Source: an uncultured Collinsella sp. (GTDB lineage Bacteria > Actinomycetota > Coriobacteriia > Coriobacteriales > Coriobacteriaceae). Taken from it: a stretch of DNA of 11,984 nucleotides. The translations under genes were made by a program, and so were the position numbers. Positions 6,336 through 11,984 of this stretch are shown piece by piece. The notes under the pieces are model-generated. The model was not told the DNA's origin. It saw only the letters and a program-made list of their open reading frames with translations, and made no database searches. Each line of letters opens with the position of its first letter. Position 1 is the stretch's first letter. The stretch spans positions 1-11,984 of the forward strand of contig URNK01000038.1 in the NCBI GenBank assembly GCA_900549195.1. The letters are read 5' to 3'.

Positions 6336-6366
6336 ATATCCCCAATTCGGCTTGGATTGGGGATAT
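6336..6366. repeat. Inverted repeat upstream of the GGDEF gene
   Basis: Arms ATATCCCCAAT (6336-6346) and ATTGGGGATAT (6356-6366) pair perfectly over 11 bp around a 9-base loop. It lies about 40 bases before the GGDEF start and about 60 bases after the stop of the EAL remnant. On the minus strand a -10-like TATGAT overlaps the arm's outer edge (about 6338-6333). It could be an operator at the GGDEF promoter or the old terminator of the EAL gene; the sequence does not decide. Confidence 0.45.
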
Positions 6367-6424
6367 AAGTTAGCTAATGGAGACAAATGCCCCCTTCGAC
6401 GGTGGCGTTTTGCGCGCGAGCGTA

Positions 6425-6720
6425 TCAGTCGTTATTGCCACCATCGAGCAATGCCTCAAAATCCTTCGCCGGCATGGGGCGGTAGTAGAGGAAGCCCTGA
6501 GCGTAGCGGGCGCCCATGTGGCGTAGCATGTTTGCCTGCTCATCTGTCTCGACGCCTTCGACCACGACGGGCAGATGGAGCGACTGCGCCATCTCGAGCA
6601 TCGATGAAATGATCTGCGTGCTGCGGCCTTGATCGCCGTCGACGGGCGCAATCTGCCAAATGTGCTTGTCGAGCGTCACCATAAAGCCGCTTTCCTCGAG
6701 TGCGGGGATATGGGTGCACA
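6425..6720 (-). pseudogene. Remnant of an EAL-domain cyclic-di-GMP phosphodiesterase (C-terminal part)
   Basis: About 95 codons before the stop at 6425 read as the end of an EAL domain. IPALEESGFMVTLD resembles the segment just before the DDFG motif. LDKHIWQ resembles the KxDKxF strand. Then come IISSMLEMAQSL, VVVEGVETDEQANML, the late catalytic-region EGVET, and GARYAQGFLYYRPMPAKDFEALL. The EAL motif itself and everything N-terminal are missing. The central piece with DDFGxGYSSL, about 25-30 residues, also appears deleted, since VTLD runs straight into KHIW. Upstream of about 6720 the frame continues but no longer looks like EAL and runs into the promoter region of the divergent patatin gene. 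Two deletions in a formerly larger gene explain this best. A tiny expressed protein from ATG at 6721 is possible but would not be a working phosphodiesterase. Confidence 0.7.
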
Positions 6721-6799
6721 TGCTGTGGACGGCTATTATTCGACAGGCGGTAGCGCGACGATGCGATGTTCGATGAAAATGCGACTGAGACGATATATG

Positions 6800-6829
6800 T
6801 TGACGGGTATACTTGTCCCGGTTTAAAAC
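6800..6829 (+). promoter_or_regulatory. Possible promoter of the patatin-like gene
   Basis: TTGACG (6800-6805) and TAAAAC (6824-6829) are separated by 18 bases and lie 20 bases before the ATG. The -35 is one base off consensus and the -10 two. The position is right for the gene at 6850. Moderate to weak support. Confidence 0.4.
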
Positions 6830-6849
6830 GCAGGAACGGAGATGGTCGC

Positions 6850-7719
6850 ATGGCACAGCCGGATACGACGCACACGGTGGGGCTTGCGCTCGAGGGAGGC
6901 GGCTACCGCGGTATGTATACGGCGGGCGTGCTCGACGTTTGGATGGAGCACGGTTTGACCTGCGACCATATGGTGGGTGTCTCGGCGGGCGCGGCGTTTG
7001 GCTACAACTTTAAATCGCGCCAGATCGGCCGCGCCATTCGCTACAACAAGGCCTATTGTGCCGATAAGCGCTATGCGGGTGTGACCAGCTGGTTGCGAAC
7101 CGGCGACATGTTCAATGCCGATTTTGCCTATCACGAGGTGCCTATCGAGCGCGATCCCATCGACTTGGAGGCGTATCGCGCCTGCCCCATGCGGTTTACG
7201 TGCGTGTGTACCGATATCGAGACGGGCAAGGCCGTCTATCACGACCTGCCCTATGGCGATGAGCGCGATATCGAGTGGATCCGGGCGTCGTCGGCAATTC
7301 CCGTGGCGACGCGTCCTGTCGCCATTGAGGGCCGCAAGTACCTGGATGGCGGCGTGGCCGATTCCATTCCCAGCGCTTGGCTGTTTGCGCAGGGGTATGA
7401 CCGCAATATCGTGGTACTCACGCAGCCAGCGGGCTTTGTGAAGCAGCCCAACAGCGTGATGCCCATGCTGCGGCGCGTGTTCCGTCACTATCCGGAGTTT
7501 GTCGCAGCGCTTGAGCACCGGCATGAGGTCTACAATGCCACGCTCGATGACCTGGCACGTCGCGAGGCTGCCGGCGAAATCTTTGTGGTACGGCCGAGCG
7601 AATCGGTGAAGGTGCCGTCGCTGTGCCGCGAACCGGATGAACTTGAGCGCATCTACCAGATCGGCCGTCACGATGCGGAGGCGACCTTGCCCGAGCTGGA
7701 AGCGTATCTGGCGGGGTAA
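6850..7719 (+). CDS. Patatin-like phospholipase family protein (YjjU-like)
   Basis: A 289-residue cytosolic acyl hydrolase with the patatin Ser-Asp dyad. The oxyanion hole is GGGYRG (16-21), the nucleophile elbow is GVSAG with Ser45, and the aspartate is Asp166 in YLDGGVADSIP. The segment SSAIPVATRPV before it is typical of the family. Length and the absence of a signal peptide fit bacterial patatins of the YjjU/RssA kind, which cleave phospholipids or other acyl esters; the substrate cannot be read from sequence. The start is ATG at 6850 with GGAG 8 bases upstream; the frame is open further upstream through the promoter region and was not used. It is a single gene, divergent from the EAL remnant and convergent with the thiamine operon. 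Confidence 0.88.
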   Translation: MAQPDTTHTVGLALEGGGYRGMYTAGVLDVWMEHGLTCDHMVGVSAGAAFGYNFKSRQIGRAIRYNKAYCADKRYAGVTSWLRTGDMFNADFAYHEVPIERDPIDLEAYRACPMRFTCVCTDIETGKAVYHDLPYGDERDIEWIRASSAIPVATRPVAIEGRKYLDGGVADSIPSAWLFAQGYDRNIVVLTQPAGFVKQPNSVMPMLRRVFRHYPEFVAALEHRHEVYNATLDDLARREAAGEIFVVRPSESVKVPSLCREPDELERIYQIGRHDAEATLPELEAYLAG

Positions 7720-7730
7720 GGGTTGCATGC

Positions 7731-7776
7731 GGAAAGCGCATCCCGGAATGGAGGTCCAAACTGGGATGCGCTTTCC
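7731..7776. terminator. Hairpin between convergent patatin and thiE genes
   Basis: Arms GGAAAGCGCATCCC (7731-7744) and GGGATGCGCTTTCC (7763-7776) pair perfectly over 14 bp around an 18-base loop. It sits 11 bases after the patatin stop and 44 bases beyond the thiE stop, so it could end both transcripts. No clear T-run follows on either strand. Nothing else is seen between 7777 and 7820. Confidence 0.6.
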
Positions 7777-7820
7777 ATTGCTGAAGATATGAGGTCGCGA
7801 ATCAGTTGCTCGGCCTGAGC

Positions 7821-8516
7821 CTATGCCTGCTGCCAGGTGTCGACGAGTTCCTTGGCCGCGGCGTGGGGGTCATCGGCGCTGCAGACAGCGCTCACCACAA
7901 AGAAGCCGTCGACGCCGGTGGCCTTGAGCTGCGGCAGGTCGGCCGTCTTGACGCCGCCGCCCACCACGATGGGCACGGGGCTTGCCGCGTGGAGTGCGTC
8001 CAGGTCCTCAAAGCTCTTGGTGATGATAGAGCCGTCGGCCGCGCGTCCGCAGTCGCGCTTGGTCTCGGTCTCGTGGAGCGGGCCGATGCCCAGGTAGTCG
8101 ACCAGGCTCATGTCGGCGGTCTTGACGTACTCGAGCATCTCCTCGCAACGGGTCGAAAGGCCCACGATGGCATCGGGGCCCAGCAGCTTGCGACAGACCT
8201 CGACGGGAATATCGTTTTGGCCCACGTGCACGCCGTCGACAGCAATACCCTGCTCGCGTGCGGCAAGCACACAGTCCAGACGGTCGTCGATTAACAGGGC
8301 GACCTGACCGGTCTTGCCAGCATGTGCGATTGCCTGCGCGGCGTCGCCGGTCAGCGCGATGATCTCGCGGGCGCTTGCCACCTTGGAGCGCACTTGAATG
8401 CAAGTAAAGCCTGCGTCGAGCGCCTGGGCCACCACATCGCCCACGGGGCGCCCGAGGGTGTTTTCGGGGCCGAGTACCAGATAGGCCGAGATATCAAGGT
8501 TGTCGCGGATGCTCAT
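7821..8516 (-). CDS. thiE: Thiamine-phosphate synthase ThiE
   Basis: ThiE condenses HMP pyrophosphate with hydroxyethylthiazole phosphate to thiamine phosphate, the joining step of the pathway. The 231-residue TIM barrel shows the family's motifs in order: IQVRSK (40-45, in place of the usual QLREK), LIDDRLD (75-81), GVHVGQNDIP (95-104), VGLSTR (118-123), YLGIGPLHETETKRD (141-155), VVGGGVK (184-190) and FFVVSAVCSADDP (205-217). Lys45 and the Asp pair are kept, while the Glu of the REK motif is Ser, a mild departure. The start is ATG at 8516 with GGAGGAA about 6 bases upstream. The ATG overlaps the TGA of the preceding gene (ATGA), so translation is probably coupled. It is the last gene of the TPP-controlled operon. 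Confidence 0.94.
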   Translation of the reverse strand: MSIRDNLDISAYLVLGPENTLGRPVGDVVAQALDAGFTCIQVRSKVASAREIIALTGDAAQAIAHAGKTGQVALLIDDRLDCVLAAREQGIAVDGVHVGQNDIPVEVCRKLLGPDAIVGLSTRCEEMLEYVKTADMSLVDYLGIGPLHETETKRDCGRAADGSIITKSFEDLDALHAASPVPIVVGGGVKTADLPQLKATGVDGFFVVSAVCSADDPHAAAKELVDTWQQA

Positions 8517-8854
8517 CGTGCTTCCTCCTGCTTCTTGATCTGTGCTTCCATGCGCTCGAGCTTGCCGGTCATGGTGTCGGTAAATCCGGGCCGAATATCG
8601 GCTTTGAGCACGACTTCGGTGCGGATGCCCTTGCTCGCCAACACAAAGGTTGCGTCGCGCACGACCTGCATGACCTCGTCCCAGTCGCCCTCGATTTCGG
8701 TGAACATCGAGGTGGTGCGGTTGGGAAGGCCGCTCTCGCGAATAACACGCACGACCTCGGCGACCTCGGCGGATAGCTCATCGCCGGTGCCGCACGGGGC
8801 GATGGCCACGGCGACGAGCGTGTTCATACCGGTATTGGTTGCAGGCTCGGACAT
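8513..8854 (-). CDS. Thiamine-binding protein of the MTH1187/YkoF-like family (PF01910)
   Basis: A 113-residue small protein with the ferredoxin-like repeat fold of the MTH1187/YqgV (formerly DUF77) family: VAVAIAPCGTG near the start, then VAEVVRVIRESGLPNRTTSMFTEIEGDWDEVMQVV, and VVLKADIRPG. Family members bind thiamine or its HMP pyrimidine in some structures, and the location between thiM and thiE supports that here. It could act in carrying or sensing the pyrimidine rather than as an enzyme. The start is ATG at 8854 with GAGGAGG 8 bases upstream, inside the end of thiM. The gap to thiM's stop is 3 bases, and its own stop overlaps thiE's start. A later ATG (codon 10) is less well placed. 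Confidence 0.85.
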   Translation of the reverse strand: MSEPATNTGMNTLVAVAIAPCGTGDELSAEVAEVVRVIRESGLPNRTTSMFTEIEGDWDEVMQVVRDATFVLASKGIRTEVVLKADIRPGFTDTMTGKLERMEAQIKKQEEAR

Positions 8855-8857
8855 GGC

Positions 8858-9697
8858 CTATGCCTCCTCGAGCTCGAGTCGGTTATCGGCAATGTCCTGG
8901 GCGGTTGCGCGGTAGAGCTCGTCGATAAAGGCGACCTTAAAGCTCGCTGGGGCATCGGCGACGGCGGCAGCACGCGTGCCGGCCACGTTGTAGACGGCGG
9001 TACCGCAGACGGCTGCCGTAAACGGGTCGGCGGCGCAGGCGTACACGGCCAGCACGCCGCCCTGCGAGCAGCCGCAGCCGGTGATCTTGGACATGAGCGG
9101 GCTGCCGCCGTGGGACTTAGCCACGGTCGTGCCATCGGTAATCAGGTCGACTTCGCCCGAGACCACCACGGCGCCGCCGGTGTAGCGGGCAAGCGCCACA
9201 GCGGCATCGCGGGCGGCATCGACGGTATCGGTGGTATCGACACCGCGTACGCGGCTCAGATCGGCCGCCTCGCCCTCAAGACCCCACAGGCCGGCGAGCG
9301 CGATGATCTCGGAGGCGTTGCCGCGCACGATGGCGGGCTTGTACTGCTTGAGCTCGTTTACCAACTGGGTGCGCAGGCTACCGATGCCCAGGCCCACCGG
9401 ATCGAGCACCCAGGGCTTGCCGGCGTCGTGTGCCGCCTTGGCCGCGCGGGGAATCGTCTGCTCGTAGATGGGGAAGAGCGTGCCCATGTTGAGATAGATG
9501 GCGCCGCCGCCGGCAACGAGAGCCTCGCCCTCGTCGGGCAGATAGACCATGGCGGCCGAACCGCCCACGGCGAGCTGCGCGTTGGCGACAAAATCGATCG
9601 TCACCGTGTTGGTGATGGAGCCGGCCATCGGATTGGTGGCGCGAATCTCCTCCACGGCCTTGACCATATGTTGCTTAAGCTGTTCCGAATCAATCAC
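8858..9697 (-). CDS. thiM: Hydroxyethylthiazole kinase ThiM
   Basis: ThiM phosphorylates 4-methyl-5-(2-hydroxyethyl)thiazole with ATP, letting the cell salvage the thiazole half of thiamine. The 279-residue ribokinase-fold protein has the expected N-terminal TNPMAGSITNTVTIDFVAN (21-39), GGSAAM (45-50), the VLDPVGLG motif (97-104), IVRGNASEI (123-131) and the late TGCGCS motif (206-211) with the catalytic cysteine. Length agrees with the family (about 265-275). The start is GTG at 9697, reading VIDSEQLKQH, with AAGGAGG 8 bases upstream. The open frame reaches back to 9811 but that part is terminator and riboswitch. It is first in the operon, under TPP control. Confidence 0.94.
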   Translation of the reverse strand: MIDSEQLKQHMVKAVEEIRATNPMAGSITNTVTIDFVANAQLAVGGSAAMVYLPDEGEALVAGGGAIYLNMGTLFPIYEQTIPRAAKAAHDAGKPWVLDPVGLGIGSLRTQLVNELKQYKPAIVRGNASEIIALAGLWGLEGEAADLSRVRGVDTTDTVDAARDAAVALARYTGGAVVVSGEVDLITDGTTVAKSHGGSPLMSKITGCGCSQGGVLAVYACAADPFTAAVCGTAVYNVAGTRAAAVADAPASFKVAFIDELYRATAQDIADNRLELEEA

Positions 9698-9716
9698 TGC
9701 ACATGCCTCCTTGGCA

Positions 9717-9750
9717 TAGAAAAGGGGCGCTGTGCATAGACAGCGCCCCT
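9717..9750 (-). terminator. Intrinsic terminator of the TPP riboswitch
   Basis: On the minus strand AGGGGCGCTGT (9750-9740), loop CTATGC and ACAGCGCCCCT (9733-9723) make an 11-bp GC-rich stem followed by TTTTCT. It lies between the TPP aptamer and the thiM ribosome binding site, so it is the expression platform: TPP binding should leave this hairpin free to form and stop transcription. A short ATGCC/GGCAT pairing around the SD just after it might also affect translation (inference). Confidence 0.88.
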
Positions 9751-9763
9751 GTAAAGGCGGCAT

Positions 9764-9853
9764 GCTCCCTACGCCAGCATTAACTGACAGGTTCAAAGGA
9801 TTGGGCCCCATGCCCTCTCAGCCTTGTGGTTTGCACCGCCGGCACTCCCGCAT
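9764..9853 (-). ncRNA. TPP riboswitch (THI element)
   Basis: The minus strand carries the conserved parts of the thiamine-pyrophosphate aptamer: GGGAGTGCC near the 5' end (about 9849-9841), CTGAGA (9821-9816), CCTTTGAACCTG (9799-9788), then TTAATGCTGGCGTAGGGA (about 9783-9766). Order and spacing agree with the class. The region between CTGAGA and CCTTTGAA holds an extra GC-rich stem (GGGCATGGGGCCC), a normal variable position. It precedes thiM with an intrinsic terminator in between, so high TPP should turn off thiM, the thiamine-binding gene and thiE. Confidence 0.95.
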
Positions 9854-9879
9854 CGAATCTGTTGTTCCCTATACTAGCG

Positions 9880-9901
9880 CACCGTTACAATGGTTACGGT
9901 G
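9880..9901. promoter_or_regulatory. Near-palindrome between the divergent thi and HAD units
   Basis: CACCGTTAC (9880-9888) and GTTACGGTG (9893-9901) are inverted repeats with one central mismatch and a 4-base spacer; GTTAC also repeats directly at 9-base spacing. On the + strand TACAAT (9886-9891) could be the -10 box of the HAD gene, with a weak TTGTTC 18 bases upstream. The palindrome could then be an operator over that promoter. Tentative. Confidence 0.35.
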
Positions 9902-9920
9902 AAAATGACTGGGGGACTCT

Positions 9921-10829
9921 ATGATCAAACTTGTGCTGACCGATATGGACGATACGCTGATTCCAGCCGGGCATGACGGCGCTAGCGACTACGCCATCGA
10001 GGGCATTCATGCCATGCGGGCGGCGGGTCTGCACTTTGGCCCGGTTTCGGGCCGTCAGCCGTCCGCGATGGGCTGGATGTTCAAAAATCGTTCCGAGTGC
10101 TTCTCGACTGGCGCGTTCTGTAACGGCCAGGTCATGTTTGTGGACGGTGAGGCGGTAGCCTCGCATGCGACCGACAACGCCGCCCTTATGCGCTTGGCTG
10201 ACTACTTGGAGCAGGAGACCGACGATACGTACCTGAAGGTCTACAGCCTGGGTGATGACTTTTGGGGCAACGATGCCTATTGCGTGACGAGCGATCCCGA
10301 GCGCGTTCGTCGCGCCATGGAGTCGGGCGGCAACGCGTGGCTCAAAGGCGAAGAGGCCCCGTGCCGTCCTGTTGTCGATGATGCCCCGGTATACAAGGCG
10401 AATATCTGGAGCGCCCGCTCGCGCGAAGAGCTCGCTGAGCTGCGCGAGCGCATTGCCGCTGAGGTGCCGGAGCTCTCGCTTGTATTTCCCAACAACCGCG
10501 TGCGCCTATTCGATATTCTCCCGGCCGGTTGGGACAAGGGCTGCGCTGCGCTGGAGCTGGCGCGCGCTTTGGGCCTGACGCCCGATGAGGTGGCCGTATT
10601 TGGCGATTCCGATAACGATCTGCCCATGATCGGTGCCGTTCCCAACTCCGTTGCAGTCGCCAATGCCAACGAGGCCGTCACTGCTGCCGCGCGCTGGCAT
10701 ATCGGCGCTGCGGCAGACGATGCGGTTGCCGGGGCTCTGCATCAGATTGCCGCCTGCGCCGCGACGGGGGAGATGCCGCCTTTTATGCGTCAGATGGATG
10801 CGGTGGGTTCGGGTATCGCGGACGTCTAG
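9921..10829 (+). CDS. Cof-type HAD-IIB family hydrolase
   Basis: A 302-residue haloacid-dehalogenase-superfamily phosphatase. Motif I is DMDDT (8-12) with the nucleophile Asp8 and acid Asp10, motif II is SGR (43-45), motif III is Lys206 in GWDKG, and motif IV is GDSDND (228-233). A C2 cap lies between motifs II and III. Such enzymes hydrolyse sugar phosphates, PLP or similar small phosphates in the cytosol; in some bacteria Cof itself acts on the thiamine precursor HMP-PP, but nothing here beyond the divergent thi operon links this gene to thiamine. The start is ATG at 9921 with GGGGGA a few bases upstream. The LysR gene follows after 10 bases, so they are probably one transcript. Confidence 0.9.
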   Translation: MIKLVLTDMDDTLIPAGHDGASDYAIEGIHAMRAAGLHFGPVSGRQPSAMGWMFKNRSECFSTGAFCNGQVMFVDGEAVASHATDNAALMRLADYLEQETDDTYLKVYSLGDDFWGNDAYCVTSDPERVRRAMESGGNAWLKGEEAPCRPVVDDAPVYKANIWSARSREELAELRERIAAEVPELSLVFPNNRVRLFDILPAGWDKGCAALELARALGLTPDEVAVFGDSDNDLPMIGAVPNSVAVANANEAVTAAARWHIGAAADDAVAGALHQIAACAATGEMPPFMRQMDAVGSGIADV

Positions 10830-10839
10830 GGAGGCCATC

Positions 10840-11736
10840 ATGAAGCTCCAGCAGCTCAGATATGTCGTCAAAGTTGCCGAATGTGGCAGCATCACCGAGG
10901 CCTCGCGCCGGCTCTTTGTGTCGCAGCCTTCGATTACCGCATCGATTCGCGATCTCGAAAACGAGATGGGCGTGCACATCTTTGAGCGCACTAACAAGGG
11001 CGTCGTTGTGTCCGAGGAAGGTGAGACCTTCTTGGGCTATGCGCGCCAGGTACTCGACCAGGCCGACCTGCTCGAGGGCAAGTACAAGGGCGCATCCGAG
11101 CAGGTGCCGCACTTTAGTGTGAGCTGCCAGCATTATTCCTTTGCCGTTAATGCGTTTGTCGATGTGATCCGTGAGTTCGATGCCGCGCGCTACGACTTTA
11201 CCCTGCGCGAGGAGCAAACCCACGAGATTATCGAGGACGTCGCGCACATGAAAAGCGAGCTCGGCATCCTGTATCTGTCGGAGCATAATCGCGAGGTCAT
11301 CGAGCGCATGCTGGTGGCCAACGAGCTCGTATTCGAAGGGCTCTTCTGCGCCACGCCGCATGTCTTCGTGTGTGCCGACCATCCGCTGGCGGACCGCTCC
11401 AGCGTGACGCTCGAGGATCTGGAAGACTACCCGTTCCTGTCCTACGAGCAGGGCAGCTACAACTCGTTTTACTATTCCGAGGAGCTGACCTCGACGTTCG
11501 AGCGTCGCAAAAATATCCGCGTGCGCGACCGTGCGACGTTGTTCAATTTGGTCATGGGCCTCAACGGCTACACGGTATGCTCGGGCGTGATCAGCCACGA
11601 GCTCAACGGCCCCGGCATTATCTCGATTCCGCTCGACGTGGACGAGTACATGGAGATCGGCATCATCACGCGCAAGAACACGACGCTTACGCGCTACGGG
11701 CAGGCCTATATCGACGCGATTCGTCAGCATATCTAG
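10840..11736 (+). CDS. LysR-type transcriptional regulator
   Basis: A 298-residue LTTR. The N-terminal winged helix-turn-helix is clear: MKLQQLRYVVKVAECGSITE, then ASRRLFVSQPSITASIRDLE (about 17-40) and the wing FERTNKGVVVSEEG. The rest is the two-part substrate-binding-like effector domain (about 90-295), with FSVSCQHYSF, FVCADHPLADR and FLSYEQGSYNSFYY. The co-inducer is unknown. The start is ATG at 10840 with GGGAGG 5 bases upstream, overlapping the HAD stop; the frame extends upstream inside the HAD gene and was rejected. Because it is read with the HAD gene and faces a MetE-like gene downstream on the same strand, its target may be that gene, through the palindrome at 11783-11805. Confidence 0.92.
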   Translation: MKLQQLRYVVKVAECGSITEASRRLFVSQPSITASIRDLENEMGVHIFERTNKGVVVSEEGETFLGYARQVLDQADLLEGKYKGASEQVPHFSVSCQHYSFAVNAFVDVIREFDAARYDFTLREEQTHEIIEDVAHMKSELGILYLSEHNREVIERMLVANELVFEGLFCATPHVFVCADHPLADRSSVTLEDLEDYPFLSYEQGSYNSFYYSEELTSTFERRKNIRVRDRATLFNLVMGLNGYTVCSGVISHELNGPGIISIPLDVDEYMEIGIITRKNTTLTRYGQAYIDAIRQHI

Positions 11737-11782
11737 GCTGCTGTGCTCCGCACAGTTCAAGTCTCTTTATGACAGTCCAGAC

Positions 11783-11805
11783 TGATATAGGAAGCATCTA
11801 TATCA
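11783..11805. promoter_or_regulatory. Palindromic operator candidate upstream of the MetE-like gene
   Basis: TGATATAG (11783-11790) and CTATATCA (11798-11805) are perfect inverted repeats with a 7-base spacer; they extend outward to 12-base arms with two mismatches (AG-CTGATATAG against AG-TTGATATAG). Dyads of this type, containing T-N11-A, are typical LysR-family binding sites. A -10-like TATATT lies 15 bases further on (11820-11825), which suits an activator site near -35 to -65. Confidence 0.5.
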
Positions 11806-11837
11806 AACTGTTATAAACGTATATTTTACGATGGTCA

Positions 11838-11851
11838 TATGAGCGCTCATA
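11838..11851. promoter_or_regulatory. 14-base perfect palindrome in the leader of the MetE-like gene
   Basis: TATGAGCGCTCATA is self-complementary over 14 bases and lies about 40 bases before the start codon at 11892, after the likely -10. It could bind a dimeric repressor or be chance. Apart from this and the dyad upstream, the 155 bases from 11737 to 11891 hold only a small 6-bp hairpin right after the LysR stop (11741-11755). Confidence 0.3.
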
Positions 11852-11891
11852 CTCTGTCCCAGTAAAGCATCCAATGCAAAGGGAGATATCT

Positions 11892-11937
11892 ATGAGCACT
11901 TCGATTCAACCGAACGCGCCGTTTCGCGCCGATATCG
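11892..11937 (+). CDS. Start of a probable MetE-like (YxjG/YxjH) methyltransferase, cut by contig end
   Basis: Fifteen codons, MSTSIQPNAPFRADI, follow a good SD (AAGGGAG, 6 bases upstream) and run into the adapter at 11938. PFRADI resembles the N-terminus of short MetE-like proteins, where PFRADxVGSFLRP is common; they transfer methyl groups to homocysteine in methionine synthesis or its salvage. The identification rests on this short match and is tentative. Residues read past 11937 are adapter. Confidence 0.5.
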
Positions 11938-11984
11938 CTGTCTCTTATACACATCTCCGAGCCCACGAGACTAGCGCTCATCTC
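11938..11984. other. Nextera adapter with index and P7 start (sequencing artefact)
   Basis: From 11938 the sequence is the reverse mosaic end CTGTCTCTTATACACATCT, then the read-2 adapter to 11971, an 8-base index TAGCGCTC (11972-11979) and ATCTC, the first bases of the P7 primer site. This is adapter read-through, so the genomic contig stops at 11937. Confidence 0.98.

Noticed and set aside
6823..7728. A 301-codon open frame on the - strand opposite the patatin gene.
   Set aside because: The + strand reading has the full catalytic motif set; the minus reading has none.
9698..9811. An upstream extension of thiM giving a 317-residue protein.
   Set aside because: The extra codons run through the riboswitch terminator and aptamer; the GTG at 9697 has a good SD and matches family length.
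10783..11760. A 325-codon open frame on the - strand opposite the LysR gene.
   Set aside because: It is a shadow of the LysR coding sequence, with no recognisable domain and no ribosome binding site of note.
11839..11865. An eight-codon ORF (MSAHTLSQ) in the leader of the MetE-like gene, as a leader peptide.
   Set aside because: It has no SD, no methionine or cysteine codon run and no following attenuator hairpin; its ATG belongs to the palindrome.
28..11937. CRISPR arrays, tRNA or rRNA genes, insertion sequences, phage genes.
   Set aside because: No regularly spaced repeats, no cloverleaf or rRNA signatures, and no transposase or integrase coding sequence were seen.

Overview
The window is about 11.9 kb of GC-rich bacterial DNA, densely packed with genes. 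Both ends carry Illumina Nextera (Tn5 mosaic-end) adapter sequence: bases 1-27 and 11938-11984, the latter including an 8-base index. Only about 28-11937 is genomic, and the contig's natural boundaries are unknown. Gene content, protein style (for example the actinobacterial-type AAA ATPase and the thiM / thiamine-binding / thiE set under a TPP riboswitch) and high GC suggest an actinobacterium of the Coriobacteriia, most like a gut Collinsella. This is inference from sequence style, not a database match.

Layout. (1) 28-1618: the 3' end of a UvrA-type ABC ATPase on +, converging on an orphan AAA ATPase with a C-terminal winged helix on -, with a 15-bp palindrome between them. (2) 1763-3588, minus strand: trmL (tRNA wobble 2'-O-methyltransferase with an unusual ~43-residue insertion) and, upstream of it, a CobW/YjiA-type metallochaperone GTPase; an intrinsic terminator separates them. 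(3) 3675-4656, minus strand: an iron-sulfur-flavoprotein-like FMN reductase followed by an ArsC/Spx-like protein whose expected active-site cysteine is serine. (4) 4768-6720, minus strand: a GGDEF-PAS-GGDEF signalling protein whose second GGDEF is degenerate, and upstream of it a remnant of an EAL phosphodiesterase. (5) 6850-7719, plus strand: a patatin-like phospholipase. (6) 7821-9853, minus strand: a TPP riboswitch with its own terminator, then thiM, a thiamine-binding MTH1187/YkoF-type protein and thiE, tightly packed and translationally coupled. (7) 9921-11736, plus strand: a Cof-type HAD phosphatase and a LysR-type regulator 10 bases later. (8) 11737-11937: an intergenic region with two good palindromes, then the first codons of what looks like a MetE-like (YxjG/YxjH) methyltransferase, cut off by the adapter.

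How it works together. The clearest system is thiamine salvage: ThiM phosphorylates hydroxyethylthiazole, ThiE joins it to HMP pyrophosphate, the small protein probably binds thiamine or its pyrimidine, and TPP shuts the operon off through the riboswitch terminator. The LysR gene and the MetE-like gene may form a regulator-target pair around the palindrome at 11783-11805. The rest looks like housekeeping and signalling genes in short transcription units. I do not see a convincing new multi-gene system. The most interesting points are the decayed cyclic-di-GMP locus, the Cys-to-Ser thioredoxin-fold protein next to the flavoprotein, the TrmL insertion and the shared intergenic palindromes.
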